Below, in pieces: positions 17,483-26,071 of a stretch of 64,000 bases of DNA. Source of the DNA: G963692885 sp964658655 (GTDB taxonomy: Bacteria; Acidobacteriota; Terriglobia; Terriglobales; Acidobacteriaceae); NCBI GenBank assembly GCA_964658655.1, contig CAZZZL010000001.1, positions 142,649-206,648 on the forward strand, in the 5' to 3' direction. Under the pieces are notes generated by a model that made no database searches, was not told the DNA's origin, and saw nothing but the letters and a program-made list of their open reading frames with translations. The position numbers and the translations under genes were made by a program. Positions within the stretch are counted from its first letter, which is position 1; each line of letters begins with the position of its first letter.

Positions 17483-17863
17483 TTACTCGTAGTAGCGCGC
17501 ACTGGAGGTGTCTGTCTCGTACATCGTGCAGTCTTTAACAGACACGCGGCCACCGGTCATCTCGCGCAGTTGCTGATTGGTCTCGTCGTAGAAATAGCGC
17601 GCAAGATTTTCAGCCGAAGGATTCAGCTCTGTCTTGAATGGCTCGATGTCATTGATCATCTGGTGATCGAGCTTGTCGATCACGGGACGCATCACCTGTT
17701 TCAGCAATTTGAAGTCAAGCAGCAGCCCTGTCGCGTCCAGCTCTTTGCCCTGCAGCGTCACGAAGACTTTGTAATTATGGCCGTGCGGGTTCTCGCATTT
17801 GCCGTGATAGTTGCGCAGGTAATGTCCCGAGGAGAAACCGGCCTCGACCGTAATTTCATACAT
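17483..17863 (-). CDS. queD: 6-carboxy-5,6,7,8-tetrahydropterin synthase
   Basis: This 126-residue enzyme turns dihydroneopterin triphosphate into 6-carboxytetrahydropterin, feeding queE. The zinc ligands are H14, H27 and H29 (SSGHYLRNYHGKCENPHGHNY), with the catalytic C23 that marks the QueD type. VTLQGKELDATGLLLDFKLLK and LDHQMIND also match. It is upstream of queE on the same strand. A TAGAAT hexamer on the minus strand about 70 bases upstream may be its -10 box, without a clear -35. Confidence 0.95.
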   Translation of the reverse strand: MYEITVEAGFSSGHYLRNYHGKCENPHGHNYKVFVTLQGKELDATGLLLDFKLLKQVMRPVIDKLDHQMINDIEPFKTELNPSAENLARYFYDETNQQLREMTGGRVSVKDCTMYETDTSSARYYE

Positions 17864-17933
17864 TTGATTCGTATCCTTGCTGGCTGCTCCCTGGAGAACA
17901 AAACGGGTGGAACGCCAACTCCCATTCTAACGG

Positions 17934-18197
17934 CTATTGACTGCGTTTCCGGCGCCTCGCGGATTCGGCGTCCCGCTGAGCTTCGTTCCGCCGCTCCACC
18001 TGTTCGAACAGTGCCGTCATTACACCGCCAAATGCTGCGACGACTGCCCCGAGAAACAGGAAGAGCGAAGTCGTCTTCCATAGCGAGCCGTTCCCGGGCA
18101 GGCCGGGTTGCAGAGCGCTTTCAGTAAACATCATGCCGCACGATACCAGTGAAAACAGCAGCAGGGTTGCGGCGAGAATATATAGATTGCGCGACAT
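17934..18197 (-). CDS. Small two-helix membrane protein of unknown function
   Basis: This 87-residue protein has two predicted transmembrane segments (LYILAATLLLFSLVSCGMMF at residues 5-24 and SLFLFLGAVVAAFGGVMTALF at about 44-64) and a basic tail rich in arginine. The first helix ends in a cysteine, but the residues around it do not make a clean lipobox. It lies between the DinG-like gene and queD on the same strand, 12 bases after the former, and is probably cotranscribed with it. No family was recognised. Confidence 0.75.
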   Translation of the reverse strand: MSRNLYILAATLLLFSLVSCGMMFTESALQPGLPGNGSLWKTTSLFLFLGAVVAAFGGVMTALFEQVERRNEAQRDAESARRRKRSQ

Positions 18198-18209
18198 GTT
18201 TTCTTTAGA

Positions 18210-20318
18210 CTACGCCTTCGCCTTCAGCTTTTCGGGCGGGTTGAAGAACTCGTCGACTATGGCAATGTCGTGCGTCACCCTGTATGGCGGCAGGCTGTCA
18301 AGAAATACTTTTCCATAGCGTTGTCGCTGCAACCGCGGATCGAGCAGCACCAGCACGCCGCGATCTTCGAGCGAACGGATCAGCCGTCCAAAACCCTGCT
18401 TCAGCGTGATGACTGCCTGCGGTACCTGGTACTCGAAAAACGGGCTGCGGCCTTCCGATTCAATCGCGCGCATACGTGCTGCCACCACCGGATCGCTCGG
18501 CACGGCAAATGGCAGCTTGTCGATAATGACGCAGCTTAGCGCCTCTCCCTGCACATCCACTCCCTGCCAGAACGAGGACGTCCCGAACAACACTGCATTC
18601 GGTGTTGTTCGGAATTCTTCAAGCAGAGCTTTCTTCGGTGCCGTGCCCTGCAGCAGCAGCGGATAGTCGAGTTCGACGAGCAATCGGTCGTGCACATCGC
18701 GCATCTGCGCATAGCTGGTGAAAAGACAGAATGCCCGGCCTTTCGTGATACCCAGAACCCGGCAAATTTTTCGCGTTGCCTCGACGACGAAGTTGGGATC
18801 GCGCGGGTCCGGCATATCCGGCGGCAGATAAAGCAGCGCCTGCTCCGCATACTTGAAGTGCGAGGGAACGATCATTTCGCGCGCATCGTTCATGCCCAGG
18901 CGACGGCGCAGATGCGCGAATCCGCCTTCCACAGTGAGCGTGGCCGAGGTCAGCACCACACTCGCGAAATTCTCGAAGAGCGTAGCGTCGAGGATTTCTG
19001 AAACGTCAATCGGTGTGGCCTGCAGATACGTATTCCGGACCGATTGGCGAAGCGCTCCGGCGGAACGCCGCTCGATCCAGAACACAGTGTTCTTGTCCTC
19101 CGCTTCGAGCAGAAACTTGAGATGCTCCCGAATATCCGTCGTCCGCTTCTTGAGACCGGTCGCCTCTTCAACATTGCGTACCCGGTCGAGCTCTCCTTCC
19201 AGCCGATGCAACGCGTTCGTCAGTCCGAGATACAGGTCACCATACGTTTCGAGGAATTCATCGCGTCCCTCGAAGGGCATCCGGTTGTCGCCGCCGTTCC
19301 CCGGGGGATGGGGCAGCGCTCCGAAAAACATCCGGGCCCGTTCACGCACCAGCTGCGCCGACGAAGTGATCCCGGCAGAAAGCGCTTGCTTGTTCCGCAG
19401 GGTTGCTTCAAGATCGCGCACCAGTTCCTCGAACCTGACATTGCTCAGCCCGATCCCGAAATAGCTGCCGGCGATGTCTTCGAGTTCGTGCGCTTCATCA
19501 AAAATCACAGCAAACGCTTCGGGGAGGATGCCGACGTCCGGAGCCGATTTAGCATGCTGGCGGATGGCCAAATCAGCAAAAAACAGGTGGTGATTGACAA
19601 TAATCACGTCACTTTCGACAGCTTTTCGACGCATTTCCGTGATGAAACAGTTGTCGTAATTAGGGCATGTCGTTCCCAGGCAGGCTTCGGTTCGCGCGTC
19701 CAGCTTGTGCCATAATTGGCTGTTTTCAGGCAATCCATCGACTTCTGCGCGGTCCCCGGTCGTCGTGGTCTTCTCCCACGCCGCTATCTTCTGATACTGG
19801 TCGATTTCCTCCAGTCCGTTAAGGATGGGCGTATTCGCCAGCGCATACAGCTTGTGGCGGCAGAGATAGTTCGCACGGCCCTTCATGTAGCAGACTTTCA
19901 ACTCACCCAGCAGCGATTCGAGGAAAGGTATGTCCTTGAAAAAAAGCTGTTCCTGCAGGTTCTTGGTGCCTGTCGAGATGATCACGCGCTGGCCGCTGCG
20001 CAGGGCCGGCAGTAGATAGGCAAGGGTTTTGCCGGTACCGGTTCCGGCCTCTACTATCAGATGTTTACGCTCAGTAAGCGCACGCTCAACCGCCTGCGCC
20101 ATCTCCAGCTGGCCCTTACGAAATTCGTAGGGCAGTGGTGATTGCGCAAGCACCCCGCCGGGCGCGAAAAACTGGTGCAGCGACGGCAGTTTGCCAGTCG
20201 CATTTTTCCACGATGAACCTGAAGCGGGTTGGGGTATGGGCGGCTGCGAGGTGATGGACACGGGCTGGCCGCTCCCTGAAACGACCCTCTCCCTATAATA
20301 GAGGAGCCCGGTGAACAC
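18210..20318 (-). CDS. DinG/XPD-like ATP-dependent DNA helicase
   Basis: This superfamily 2 helicase of about 700 residues probably acts in DNA repair or R-loop removal. The Walker A is IVEAGTGTGKTLAYL (near residue 92), and the DEAH box is VIFDEAHELEDIAG. Four cysteines between them (one in RANYLCRHKL and three in ACLGTTCPNYDNCF) form the iron-sulfur site of the XPD/DinG group. C-terminal motifs include VVLTSATL, LFGTSSFWQGVDVQGE, and QGFGRLIRSLEDRGVLVLLDPR. There is no N-terminal exonuclease domain. The first 40 residues are not conserved in type, so translation may start later than 20318. It is divergent from der. Confidence 0.92.
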   Translation of the reverse strand: MFTGLLYYRERVVSGSGQPVSITSQPPIPQPASGSSWKNATGKLPSLHQFFAPGGVLAQSPLPYEFRKGQLEMAQAVERALTERKHLIVEAGTGTGKTLAYLLPALRSGQRVIISTGTKNLQEQLFFKDIPFLESLLGELKVCYMKGRANYLCRHKLYALANTPILNGLEEIDQYQKIAAWEKTTTTGDRAEVDGLPENSQLWHKLDARTEACLGTTCPNYDNCFITEMRRKAVESDVIIVNHHLFFADLAIRQHAKSAPDVGILPEAFAVIFDEAHELEDIAGSYFGIGLSNVRFEELVRDLEATLRNKQALSAGITSSAQLVRERARMFFGALPHPPGNGGDNRMPFEGRDEFLETYGDLYLGLTNALHRLEGELDRVRNVEEATGLKKRTTDIREHLKFLLEAEDKNTVFWIERRSAGALRQSVRNTYLQATPIDVSEILDATLFENFASVVLTSATLTVEGGFAHLRRRLGMNDAREMIVPSHFKYAEQALLYLPPDMPDPRDPNFVVEATRKICRVLGITKGRAFCLFTSYAQMRDVHDRLLVELDYPLLLQGTAPKKALLEEFRTTPNAVLFGTSSFWQGVDVQGEALSCVIIDKLPFAVPSDPVVAARMRAIESEGRSPFFEYQVPQAVITLKQGFGRLIRSLEDRGVLVLLDPRLQRQRYGKVFLDSLPPYRVTHDIAIVDEFFNPPEKLKAKA

Positions 20319-20384
20319 GCCCGGGCCAATCCGCCTCAGAATCGATGTAACAAGTTGACGTCATCCCGAAACAGGAAATCCGCT

Positions 20385-21869
20385 GTGTCCGCTGCCGAAT
20401 TGGCAGCCGCACCTCTTTTTGCTATTTGTGGCCGGCCGAATGTCGGCAAGTCAACACTTTTCAACCGGCTCACGAAGAGCCGCCGCTCCATTGTCGGCGA
20501 CGAGCCGGGCATCACCCGCGATCGCATTTACGGCGAAGTGGAATGGATGGGTCACGTGGCCCGCATCGTCGACACCGGCGGCATCGTGCCGGACGATGAA
20601 GAACTTATCCCGGCCGAAATTTTTCTCCAGGCCAAGGTGGCACTCGAAGAAGCAGATGCCGTCGTGATGGTCGTCGACGGCCGGACGGAGCTTGCCTCGC
20701 CGGACATCGAGCTCGCCCGCATCCTCATCCGTTCGGGTAAGCCTCTGTTTCTTGCCGTCAACAAGATTGATACAGAAGCGATGGAAGCTGCGGCAGAAAA
20801 CTTCCGCACCCTCGGCATCAGCAATCTCTACTCCATCTCTTCGGAACACGCGCTCGGCATTGGCGACCTGCTCGATGCGATCTGGGAAGTTTTGCTGTGG
20901 CCGGAAAAGACGGCTGAGCAGATCGCGGCAAAAGAAGAAGATGACTTTCCAGAGCTTGACGATTTCGATCCCGAAGCAGACCCCGACGCTGAGACCAGCG
21001 ACGAAAAGCAGGCCGTGCATCGCACGCACGGTGAATATGAACAGCGCGAAACATCTGTCGCCATCATCGGCCGGCCGAATGTCGGCAAGTCAACTTTGCT
21101 GAACGCCCTGACTGGCACCTCGCGCGCCATCGTTTCGCCGATAGCCGGAACGACGCGCGACGCGGTCGACGAAGCCATCGAGTACGAAGGCATGACGCTT
21201 CGCTTCGTCGACACCGCTGGTATTCGCCGCAAGGGCAAGACTGAAGAGATGGCAGAGAAGTTGTCTGTCGTCATGGCGCGCCGTCACCTTGAAGCAGCCG
21301 ATGTCGCCCTTTTGATCATTGATGCCAATGAAGGTGTCACATCATCCGACGCGCACATCGGCGGCTACGCACATGAGAGCGGACGGTCAGTGATCATCAT
21401 CGTCAACAAGTGGGACATGGTGACGACTGGCCGCACCGACGGCAAGCCGCCTGCCGATCGCCAGATCTTCGAAACGCAGATACGCAATGTCCTGAAGTAC
21501 CTGCACTATGCGCCGATCATCTTCCTCTCAGCCATGCAGCGGACCAATCTTCATCTCGTGCTGGCGAAGGTCAAGCTGGTCGCCGCTGAGCGTCGCAAGC
21601 GCGTCACCACCGGCCAGATGAACCGCTTCCTGGAGCGGGTCGATTTCCAGCGAGCGCCCGTGCCGATGGCAAAACGTATCCGCATCTACTACATGACCCA
21701 GGCAGCCGTCGCTCCACCGACATTTGTCCTGTTTACCGATCGTGATATCAAGCTGCACTTCTCGTTCGAACGCTTTCTGGAAAACCAGATCCGAGAATCC
21801 TTTGGCTTCGAAGGCACACCCATCTGGTTCAAGGTCAAAGCGCGCGGTCGCAAAGGCAAACTTCTCTAG
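20385..21869 (+). CDS. der: Double-GTPase ribosome assembly factor Der (EngA)
   Basis: This essential GTPase for 50S subunit maturation has two G domains in tandem, each with GRPNVGKST (residue 26 counted from the upstream TTG, and about 236), DTGG/DTAG switch motifs, and NKID/NKWD specificity motifs. A KH-like C-terminal domain follows. The first G domain is joined to the second by an acidic linker (EEDDFPELDDFDPEADPDAE). I prefer the GTG at 20385 because AGGA lies just before it; an in-frame TTG at 20355 would add ten residues. The stop codon abuts repeat element A. Confidence 0.95.
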   Translation: MSAAELAAAPLFAICGRPNVGKSTLFNRLTKSRRSIVGDEPGITRDRIYGEVEWMGHVARIVDTGGIVPDDEELIPAEIFLQAKVALEEADAVVMVVDGRTELASPDIELARILIRSGKPLFLAVNKIDTEAMEAAAENFRTLGISNLYSISSEHALGIGDLLDAIWEVLLWPEKTAEQIAAKEEDDFPELDDFDPEADPDAETSDEKQAVHRTHGEYEQRETSVAIIGRPNVGKSTLLNALTGTSRAIVSPIAGTTRDAVDEAIEYEGMTLRFVDTAGIRRKGKTEEMAEKLSVVMARRHLEAADVALLIIDANEGVTSSDAHIGGYAHESGRSVIIIVNKWDMVTTGRTDGKPPADRQIFETQIRNVLKYLHYAPIIFLSAMQRTNLHLVLAKVKLVAAERRKRVTTGQMNRFLERVDFQRAPVPMAKRIRIYYMTQAAVAPPTFVLFTDRDIKLHFSFERFLENQIRESFGFEGTPIWFKVKARGRKGKLL

Positions 21870-21921
21870 CGATTTGCCATCGAGGCGGACGCGCCGTTGG
21901 CGCTTATGTTTCCGTTGGTCG
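21866..21921 (+). repeat. Repeat element A, starting at the der stop codon
   Basis: The 22 bases at 21866-21887 are identical to 23970-23991, and in both places the gene's TAG stop is part of the repeat. A small hairpin follows (GCGCC-gtt-GGCGC here), then a conserved end CCGTTGGTCGCA. The outer GCGA and TCGC can pair. In copy B the hairpin is GCAC-tttg-GTGC, so both arms have changed together. This suggests a structured 3' element rather than chance. Confidence 0.65.
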
Positions 21922-22007
21922 CATAGCTCCGCTTCAGCCGATGAGCCCTTTGCTCCAGCTTGTTTTTTCTTCTCAAGCGAGCCTGTTCGCGTTAAGTTGG
22001 AGCGGTG

Positions 22008-22949
22008 ATGTCTACAGCAAAACAGGCAAGTGCGCTTTCGATACGTGGCCTGCGGAAGGCCTTTGACGATGTGGTTGCTGTCGATGGTCTCGACCTCGAG
22101 GTAATGCGCGGGGAGTGCTTTGGCCTGCTTGGCCCTAACGGTGCGGGCAAGACGACGACGATTGAAATCTGCGAAGGACTGACGAAACCGGACGCAGGCA
22201 CGGTGGAACTGCTTGGCCTGCAATGGAAAAGTCAGGCGAACGAACTGCGCCAGAAGATCGGCGTGCAGTTGCAGGAAACGCAGTTTCCCGAAAAGCTCGA
22301 AGTCAAAGAAGTGCTGACTCTTTTCCGCAGCTTCTTCAAGCAGGGGCTGACCATTGAGCAATCCATTGCCATGGCACATCTCGAAGAAAAACGAAGTGCG
22401 CGCGTCGGCGGATTATCCGGTGGCCAGAAGCAGCGGTTGGCGATGGCCTGCGCGCTGGTTGGCGATCCCGAACTTCTGTTCCTAGACGAGCCGACGACTG
22501 GGCTCGATCCGCAGGCGCGACGCAACCTGTGGGACCTGGTCGATGAGCTCAAACGCTCCGGCCGCACGATCATTCTGACGACGCACTACATGGATGAAGC
22601 CGAGCGCCTGTGTGATCGCGTCGCCGTGATGGATCATGGGCGCATCATCGCACTCGGCACTCCAAAAGAATTAATTGCCTCGATTGGCGGCGAGCAGATC
22701 GTCGAGTTTGCTACAGGTGCAGGGGTAGCTCTCGATCCGGCCCGGCTCACTGTTCTGCCGGGCATTCATTCTTACAAGATGTTTGCCGGTGTGCATCAGC
22801 TTTCGGTTTCTGAATTGCACACTGCGGTGCCGGAGATCTTTGCGGCGCTCGCTGAGCAGCAACTGCCACTGACAGAATTTCGCACGCATTCAGCGACGCT
22901 TGAGGATGTATTCGTATCGTTGACCGGAAGGAATTTGCGCGATGAGTAG
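22008..22949 (+). CDS. ABC transporter ATP-binding protein
   Basis: This 313-residue ATPase is of the ABC-2 exporter type. The Walker A is GPNGAGKTTT, the signature LSGGQKQR, the Walker B LLFLDEPTTGLD, and the switch histidine ILTTHYMDEAERLCDRVAVMDHG. The ATG at 22008 has GGAG six bases upstream, so I prefer it to the adjacent GTG at 22005. The C-terminal 80 residues form the regulatory extension seen in antibiotic or lipid exporters. It overlaps the permease gene by eight bases. The substrate is unknown. Confidence 0.93.
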   Translation: MSTAKQASALSIRGLRKAFDDVVAVDGLDLEVMRGECFGLLGPNGAGKTTTIEICEGLTKPDAGTVELLGLQWKSQANELRQKIGVQLQETQFPEKLEVKEVLTLFRSFFKQGLTIEQSIAMAHLEEKRSARVGGLSGGQKQRLAMACALVGDPELLFLDEPTTGLDPQARRNLWDLVDELKRSGRTIILTTHYMDEAERLCDRVAVMDHGRIIALGTPKELIASIGGEQIVEFATGAGVALDPARLTVLPGIHSYKMFAGVHQLSVSELHTAVPEIFAALAEQQLPLTEFRTHSATLEDVFVSLTGRNLRDE

Positions 22950-23973
22950 TTTTTCCGAAAGCTCTCTCTACCAGTTGACTGCGCAACGCTTCCGTCTCTT
23001 CTTCCGTGAGCCTGAAGCTGTGTTCTGGATCTTCGTCTTCCCGCTGCTGCTGGCTGTCGGCCTGAGCATTGCATTCAGGAATCGTCCCGCCGAGGTCCTG
23101 CAAGTTGGCGGCACCACTGCGCAAATCACGAAGGCGCTGAATGCAGACAAGGGGCTGACGGCGACAACACTGGATGAGGCGGATGGCCGAAAATCGCTGG
23201 CGCTTGGAAGGATTCTCGTACTCGCTGTACAGGGTACAGCAGGTGTTACGTTTTACTACGATGATACGAATCCCGATGCGCGCACCGCCAAGCTGATCGC
23301 CGATCATGCGATCCAACAGGCGAATGGCCAGCACAATGTTATCGCTACACAGAATGAGCAGGTACACGAAGCGGGCGCCCGCTACATCGACTTCGTGATC
23401 CCCGGACTACTGGGAATGAATCTGATGAGTTCGGCGATCTGGGCGCTCGGCTTTGCGATTGTCGAAGCACGGCAGAAGAAACTGCTGAAGCGGCTGGTCG
23501 CCTCACCCATGCCGCGCTGGCAATACCTATCATCGTTCCTGCTCTCGCGCCTGCTTATACTGGTCATCGAGGTGGGCGTTTTCCTGGCCTTCGCTCGCCT
23601 CGTTTTTGGAGTGCGCTTTCGCGGACCCATCTGGCAGCTTGCCCTGCTCTGCATCCTTACTTCGCTCAGCTTTTCGGCGCTGGGACTTCTGCTCTCCTCG
23701 CGTGCGAAGACGATGGAAGCTGCGTCCGGTCTGATGAACCTGACGATGCTGCCCATGTGGATCCTGTCGGGCGTCTTCTTTTCCGCCACACGCTTTCCGC
23801 ATGTCATTCAGCCAATCATTCATGCCTTACCACTAACAGCGGCAATCGACGCGATCCGTGGGAATATGCTGCAGGGTCTCGTCTTTTCACAGTTGCTGAC
23901 GCCGATTGCCGTCATGCTCGGCTGGCTCATTATCTGTTTTTCATTGGCGCTCCGCATTTTCAGATGGCGCTAG
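22942..23973 (+). CDS. ABC-2 type transporter permease
   Basis: This 343-residue membrane partner of the preceding ATPase has one N-terminal helix (VFWIFVFPLLLAVGLSIAF), a large extracytoplasmic domain of about 140 residues, then five helices, as in the ABC2_membrane_3 group. The segment DFVIPGLLGMNLMSSAIWALGFAIVEARQKKLLKRLVASPMPRW is typical. Its ATG lies inside the ATPase gene, giving fixed stoichiometric coupling. Its TAG stop belongs to repeat element B, so the two-gene module lies between the two repeats. Confidence 0.92.
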   Translation: MSSFSESSLYQLTAQRFRLFFREPEAVFWIFVFPLLLAVGLSIAFRNRPAEVLQVGGTTAQITKALNADKGLTATTLDEADGRKSLALGRILVLAVQGTAGVTFYYDDTNPDARTAKLIADHAIQQANGQHNVIATQNEQVHEAGARYIDFVIPGLLGMNLMSSAIWALGFAIVEARQKKLLKRLVASPMPRWQYLSSFLLSRLLILVIEVGVFLAFARLVFGVRFRGPIWQLALLCILTSLSFSALGLLLSSRAKTMEAASGLMNLTMLPMWILSGVFFSATRFPHVIQPIIHALPLTAAIDAIRGNMLQGLVFSQLLTPIAVMLGWLIICFSLALRIFRWR

Positions 23974-24034
23974 CGATTTGCCATCGAGGCGAATGCACTT
24001 TGGTGCCTGGGCTCCCGAGGTTCGCACTCATCAG
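23970..24034 (+). repeat. Repeat element B, starting at the ABC permease stop codon
   Basis: This is the second copy of the element at 21866. The first 22 bases are identical, followed by GCAC-tttg-GTGC in place of GCGCC-gtt-GGCGC, then GGTTCGCA. The remaining sequence up to the mutarotase start at 24166 holds no gene that I can support. Confidence 0.65.
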
Positions 24035-24165
24035 AGGCGCTTGCATGACCTTGCCAGTCCAAAGCAGACTTTCCGAGGTCTTGGGGCATGCAGGCTCGAT
24101 CAGAAATTCAGGCAAAACAGCGCCGCCGGTTGAGCTTTGTCTCGTCATCGCCGTAGACTTCATCC

Positions 24166-25077
24166 ATGAGCAACGCAATCAGCTTTGAAGACTTGAACAC
24201 GCGCTTCGCGATCCCCGGTGTTGCGGAAGTCGTTGCCGGCAACAACGGTCTACCGAAACTCCGCATCGATCTTCCATCTGCAGGCGCAGAGATCTATCTT
24301 CACGGAGCGCAGGTGACATCCTTCAAGCCTGCGGGATCTGCGGACGCCATCTTTCTCAGCGGCCATTCGAGCTTCGAGCATGGAAAAGCCATTCGCGGAG
24401 GCGTGCCAATCTGTTTCCCCTGGTTCCGCAATAAACTGGACGACCCCAAGGCACCCTCGCATGGCTTCGTGAGGACCAAGGCCTGGGCGATTACTGCCGT
24501 TGAACATAATAACGACACTGTTACGGCAACGTTTTTGACGGGGAGTGATGCATCGACCAGAGCATGGTTCCCTTTTGACTTCCGTCTCGTCCACCGCGTC
24601 ACGGTAGGGAAAGAGCTGAAGCTCGAACTGATCATGACCAACCTCGACACAAAGCCTCTGCGATTCGAAGAAGCACTGCATGCCTACCATCTCGTAGGTG
24701 ACGCACGGCAAGTGAGCGTAGCCGGACTTGATGGCGTGGACTTCCTCGATAACACCGACGGCAACAAGGAGAAGATTCAACAGGGAGATCTTCATTTCAC
24801 GAAGGCGACTGACAACGTCTACGTGAAAACTTCGCACATGGTGGACCTGGTGGATCCGATTCTGAAGCGCCGTATTCAGATCGAAAAAACACACTCCAAC
24901 ACTACGGTCGTCTGGAACCCGTGGCAGGAAGGCGCTGCTGCGCTGGCCGATCTGGGCGACGAGGAATGGAAAAAGATGGCTTGCGTCGAAGCCAGCAACA
25001 TCCGCGCCTATGGGGTAAATTTGCCGGCCGGGGCTGAGCATACGATGTCGGCAACCATACGGATTATTGAGCAGTAA
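24166..25077 (+). CDS. D-hexose-6-phosphate mutarotase (YeaD-like, aldose 1-epimerase family)
   Basis: This 303-residue beta-sandwich enzyme probably interconverts the anomers of glucose 6-phosphate or a related sugar phosphate. Family marks are GAQVTSFKPAG, the phosphate-binding arginine in SSFEHGKAIRGGVPICFPWF, SHGFVRTKAW, ALHAYHLVGDARQVSVAGL and a late VVWNPW plus CVEASN. Its position behind the repeat and before a strong terminator suggests a single-gene unit. No clear ribosome binding site precedes the ATG. Confidence 0.9.
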   Translation: MSNAISFEDLNTRFAIPGVAEVVAGNNGLPKLRIDLPSAGAEIYLHGAQVTSFKPAGSADAIFLSGHSSFEHGKAIRGGVPICFPWFRNKLDDPKAPSHGFVRTKAWAITAVEHNNDTVTATFLTGSDASTRAWFPFDFRLVHRVTVGKELKLELIMTNLDTKPLRFEEALHAYHLVGDARQVSVAGLDGVDFLDNTDGNKEKIQQGDLHFTKATDNVYVKTSHMVDLVDPILKRRIQIEKTHSNTTVVWNPWQEGAAALADLGDEEWKKMACVEASNIRAYGVNLPAGAEHTMSATIRIIEQ

Positions 25078-25103
25078 GCCGCCGCCGCGGCTCTAATTTT
25101 TTC
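25077..25103 (+). terminator. Intrinsic terminator after the mutarotase gene
   Basis: The stem AGCCGC / GCGGCT with loop CGCC begins at the last base of the stop codon and is followed by CTAATTTTTT. This is a textbook Rho-independent terminator. It separates the mutarotase from ku. Confidence 0.8.
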
Positions 25104-25123
25104 GGATCGCCGAACAGCCAAAG

Positions 25124-26065
25124 GTGCCGGCGCTGAATCCAAGCAGTCCTATGGCGAGACCGTATTGGCAGGGTTCTATACAAATCTCTCTGGTGTCGGC
25201 GCAGGTGAGCCTGTTCCCTGCCAGCACCTCGGCGCGGGCAATCGAGTTTCACCGGATCCATCGTGATACGGGGGAGCGCGTGCGGCAGCAGAACGTCGTA
25301 CCGGGTGGGGACGACGGCGACGAGTCGCGCGAGGTCGACAAGGGCGATATCGTCAAGGGCTATGAATACGAAAAGGGCAAGTACATCGCGATTGAGCCGG
25401 ACGAGATCAAGCAGCTTCGGCTGAAGAGTCAGAAGACCCTGGAAGTGGTGCAGTTCGTCAGCCATGAAGAGGTGGACCTGGGATTTTTCGAGAAGCCGTA
25501 CTACGTGGTTCCCAAGGACGACAGCCAGGCCAAGGTGCTGGCGATCCTGCGCAAAGCCCTCGAAGATACCAACACGATCGGTTTGGGCGAGATAACTTTC
25601 AGCGGCCGCGAGCACCTGGTGGCATTGGCGGCGCCGGTCAGTACGGAAGTTCGCGGCCTGATGCTCTACCTGATGCGTTATGAAGAGGAACTGCGGGACC
25701 CGGCCGATTACTACGGTGGTATTTCACAGGCAAAGGTCGACGAAAAGCAGGTCGCCCTGGCCAAGCAGTTGATCGAAAGCTATCGCGAGCCGTTCGATGC
25801 CAGCAAGTTCAAAGATGATTACGAAGCGTCTCTACGGGAGCTGGTCGACGCCAAGCTGCACCATAAGAAGCCGCCTGCTCCTGAGAAGGAGCCGAAGCGC
25901 GGCAAGGTGATCGACCTGATGGAAGCTCTCAAGCGCAGCGTGGCGGCCAAACAGGGCGGGAGCGCATCCGCTTCGGCGTCAGCATCGACTCGGCCAGAGA
26001 CCACGGCGCATCGATCGGTCGCCCGAGGCAGGAAGCCTGCTGCCAAAAAACGGAAGGTCGCGTAG
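25124..26065 (+). CDS. ku: Ku protein (non-homologous end joining)
   Basis: This 304-313-residue homodimeric ring protein binds DNA double-strand ends and recruits LigD. The bacterial Ku core runs from ARPYWQGSIQISLVSAQVSLF to about residue 255 and includes NVVPGGDD, KGYEYEKGKYIAIEPDEI, and the C-terminal VIDLMEALKRSV segment thought to contact LigD. A Ser-Ala run and a lysine/arginine-rich tail end the protein. Translation starts at GTG 25124 or ATG 25151. ligD begins six bases after the stop. Confidence 0.95.
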   Translation: MPALNPSSPMARPYWQGSIQISLVSAQVSLFPASTSARAIEFHRIHRDTGERVRQQNVVPGGDDGDESREVDKGDIVKGYEYEKGKYIAIEPDEIKQLRLKSQKTLEVVQFVSHEEVDLGFFEKPYYVVPKDDSQAKVLAILRKALEDTNTIGLGEITFSGREHLVALAAPVSTEVRGLMLYLMRYEEELRDPADYYGGISQAKVDEKQVALAKQLIESYREPFDASKFKDDYEASLRELVDAKLHHKKPPAPEKEPKRGKVIDLMEALKRSVAAKQGGSASASASASTRPETTAHRSVARGRKPAAKKRKVA

Positions 26066-26071
26066 GCTCTG

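Noticed and set aside
17864..17940. preQ1 riboswitch upstream of queD
   Set aside because: Neither the short pseudoknot of preQ1-I nor the longer preQ1-II pattern could be fitted to the sequence.
25960..26064. Ser-Ala run and basic tail in Ku as a possible frameshift or contamination
   Set aside because: The reading frame stays open to a proper stop and such tails are known in bacterial Ku proteins.
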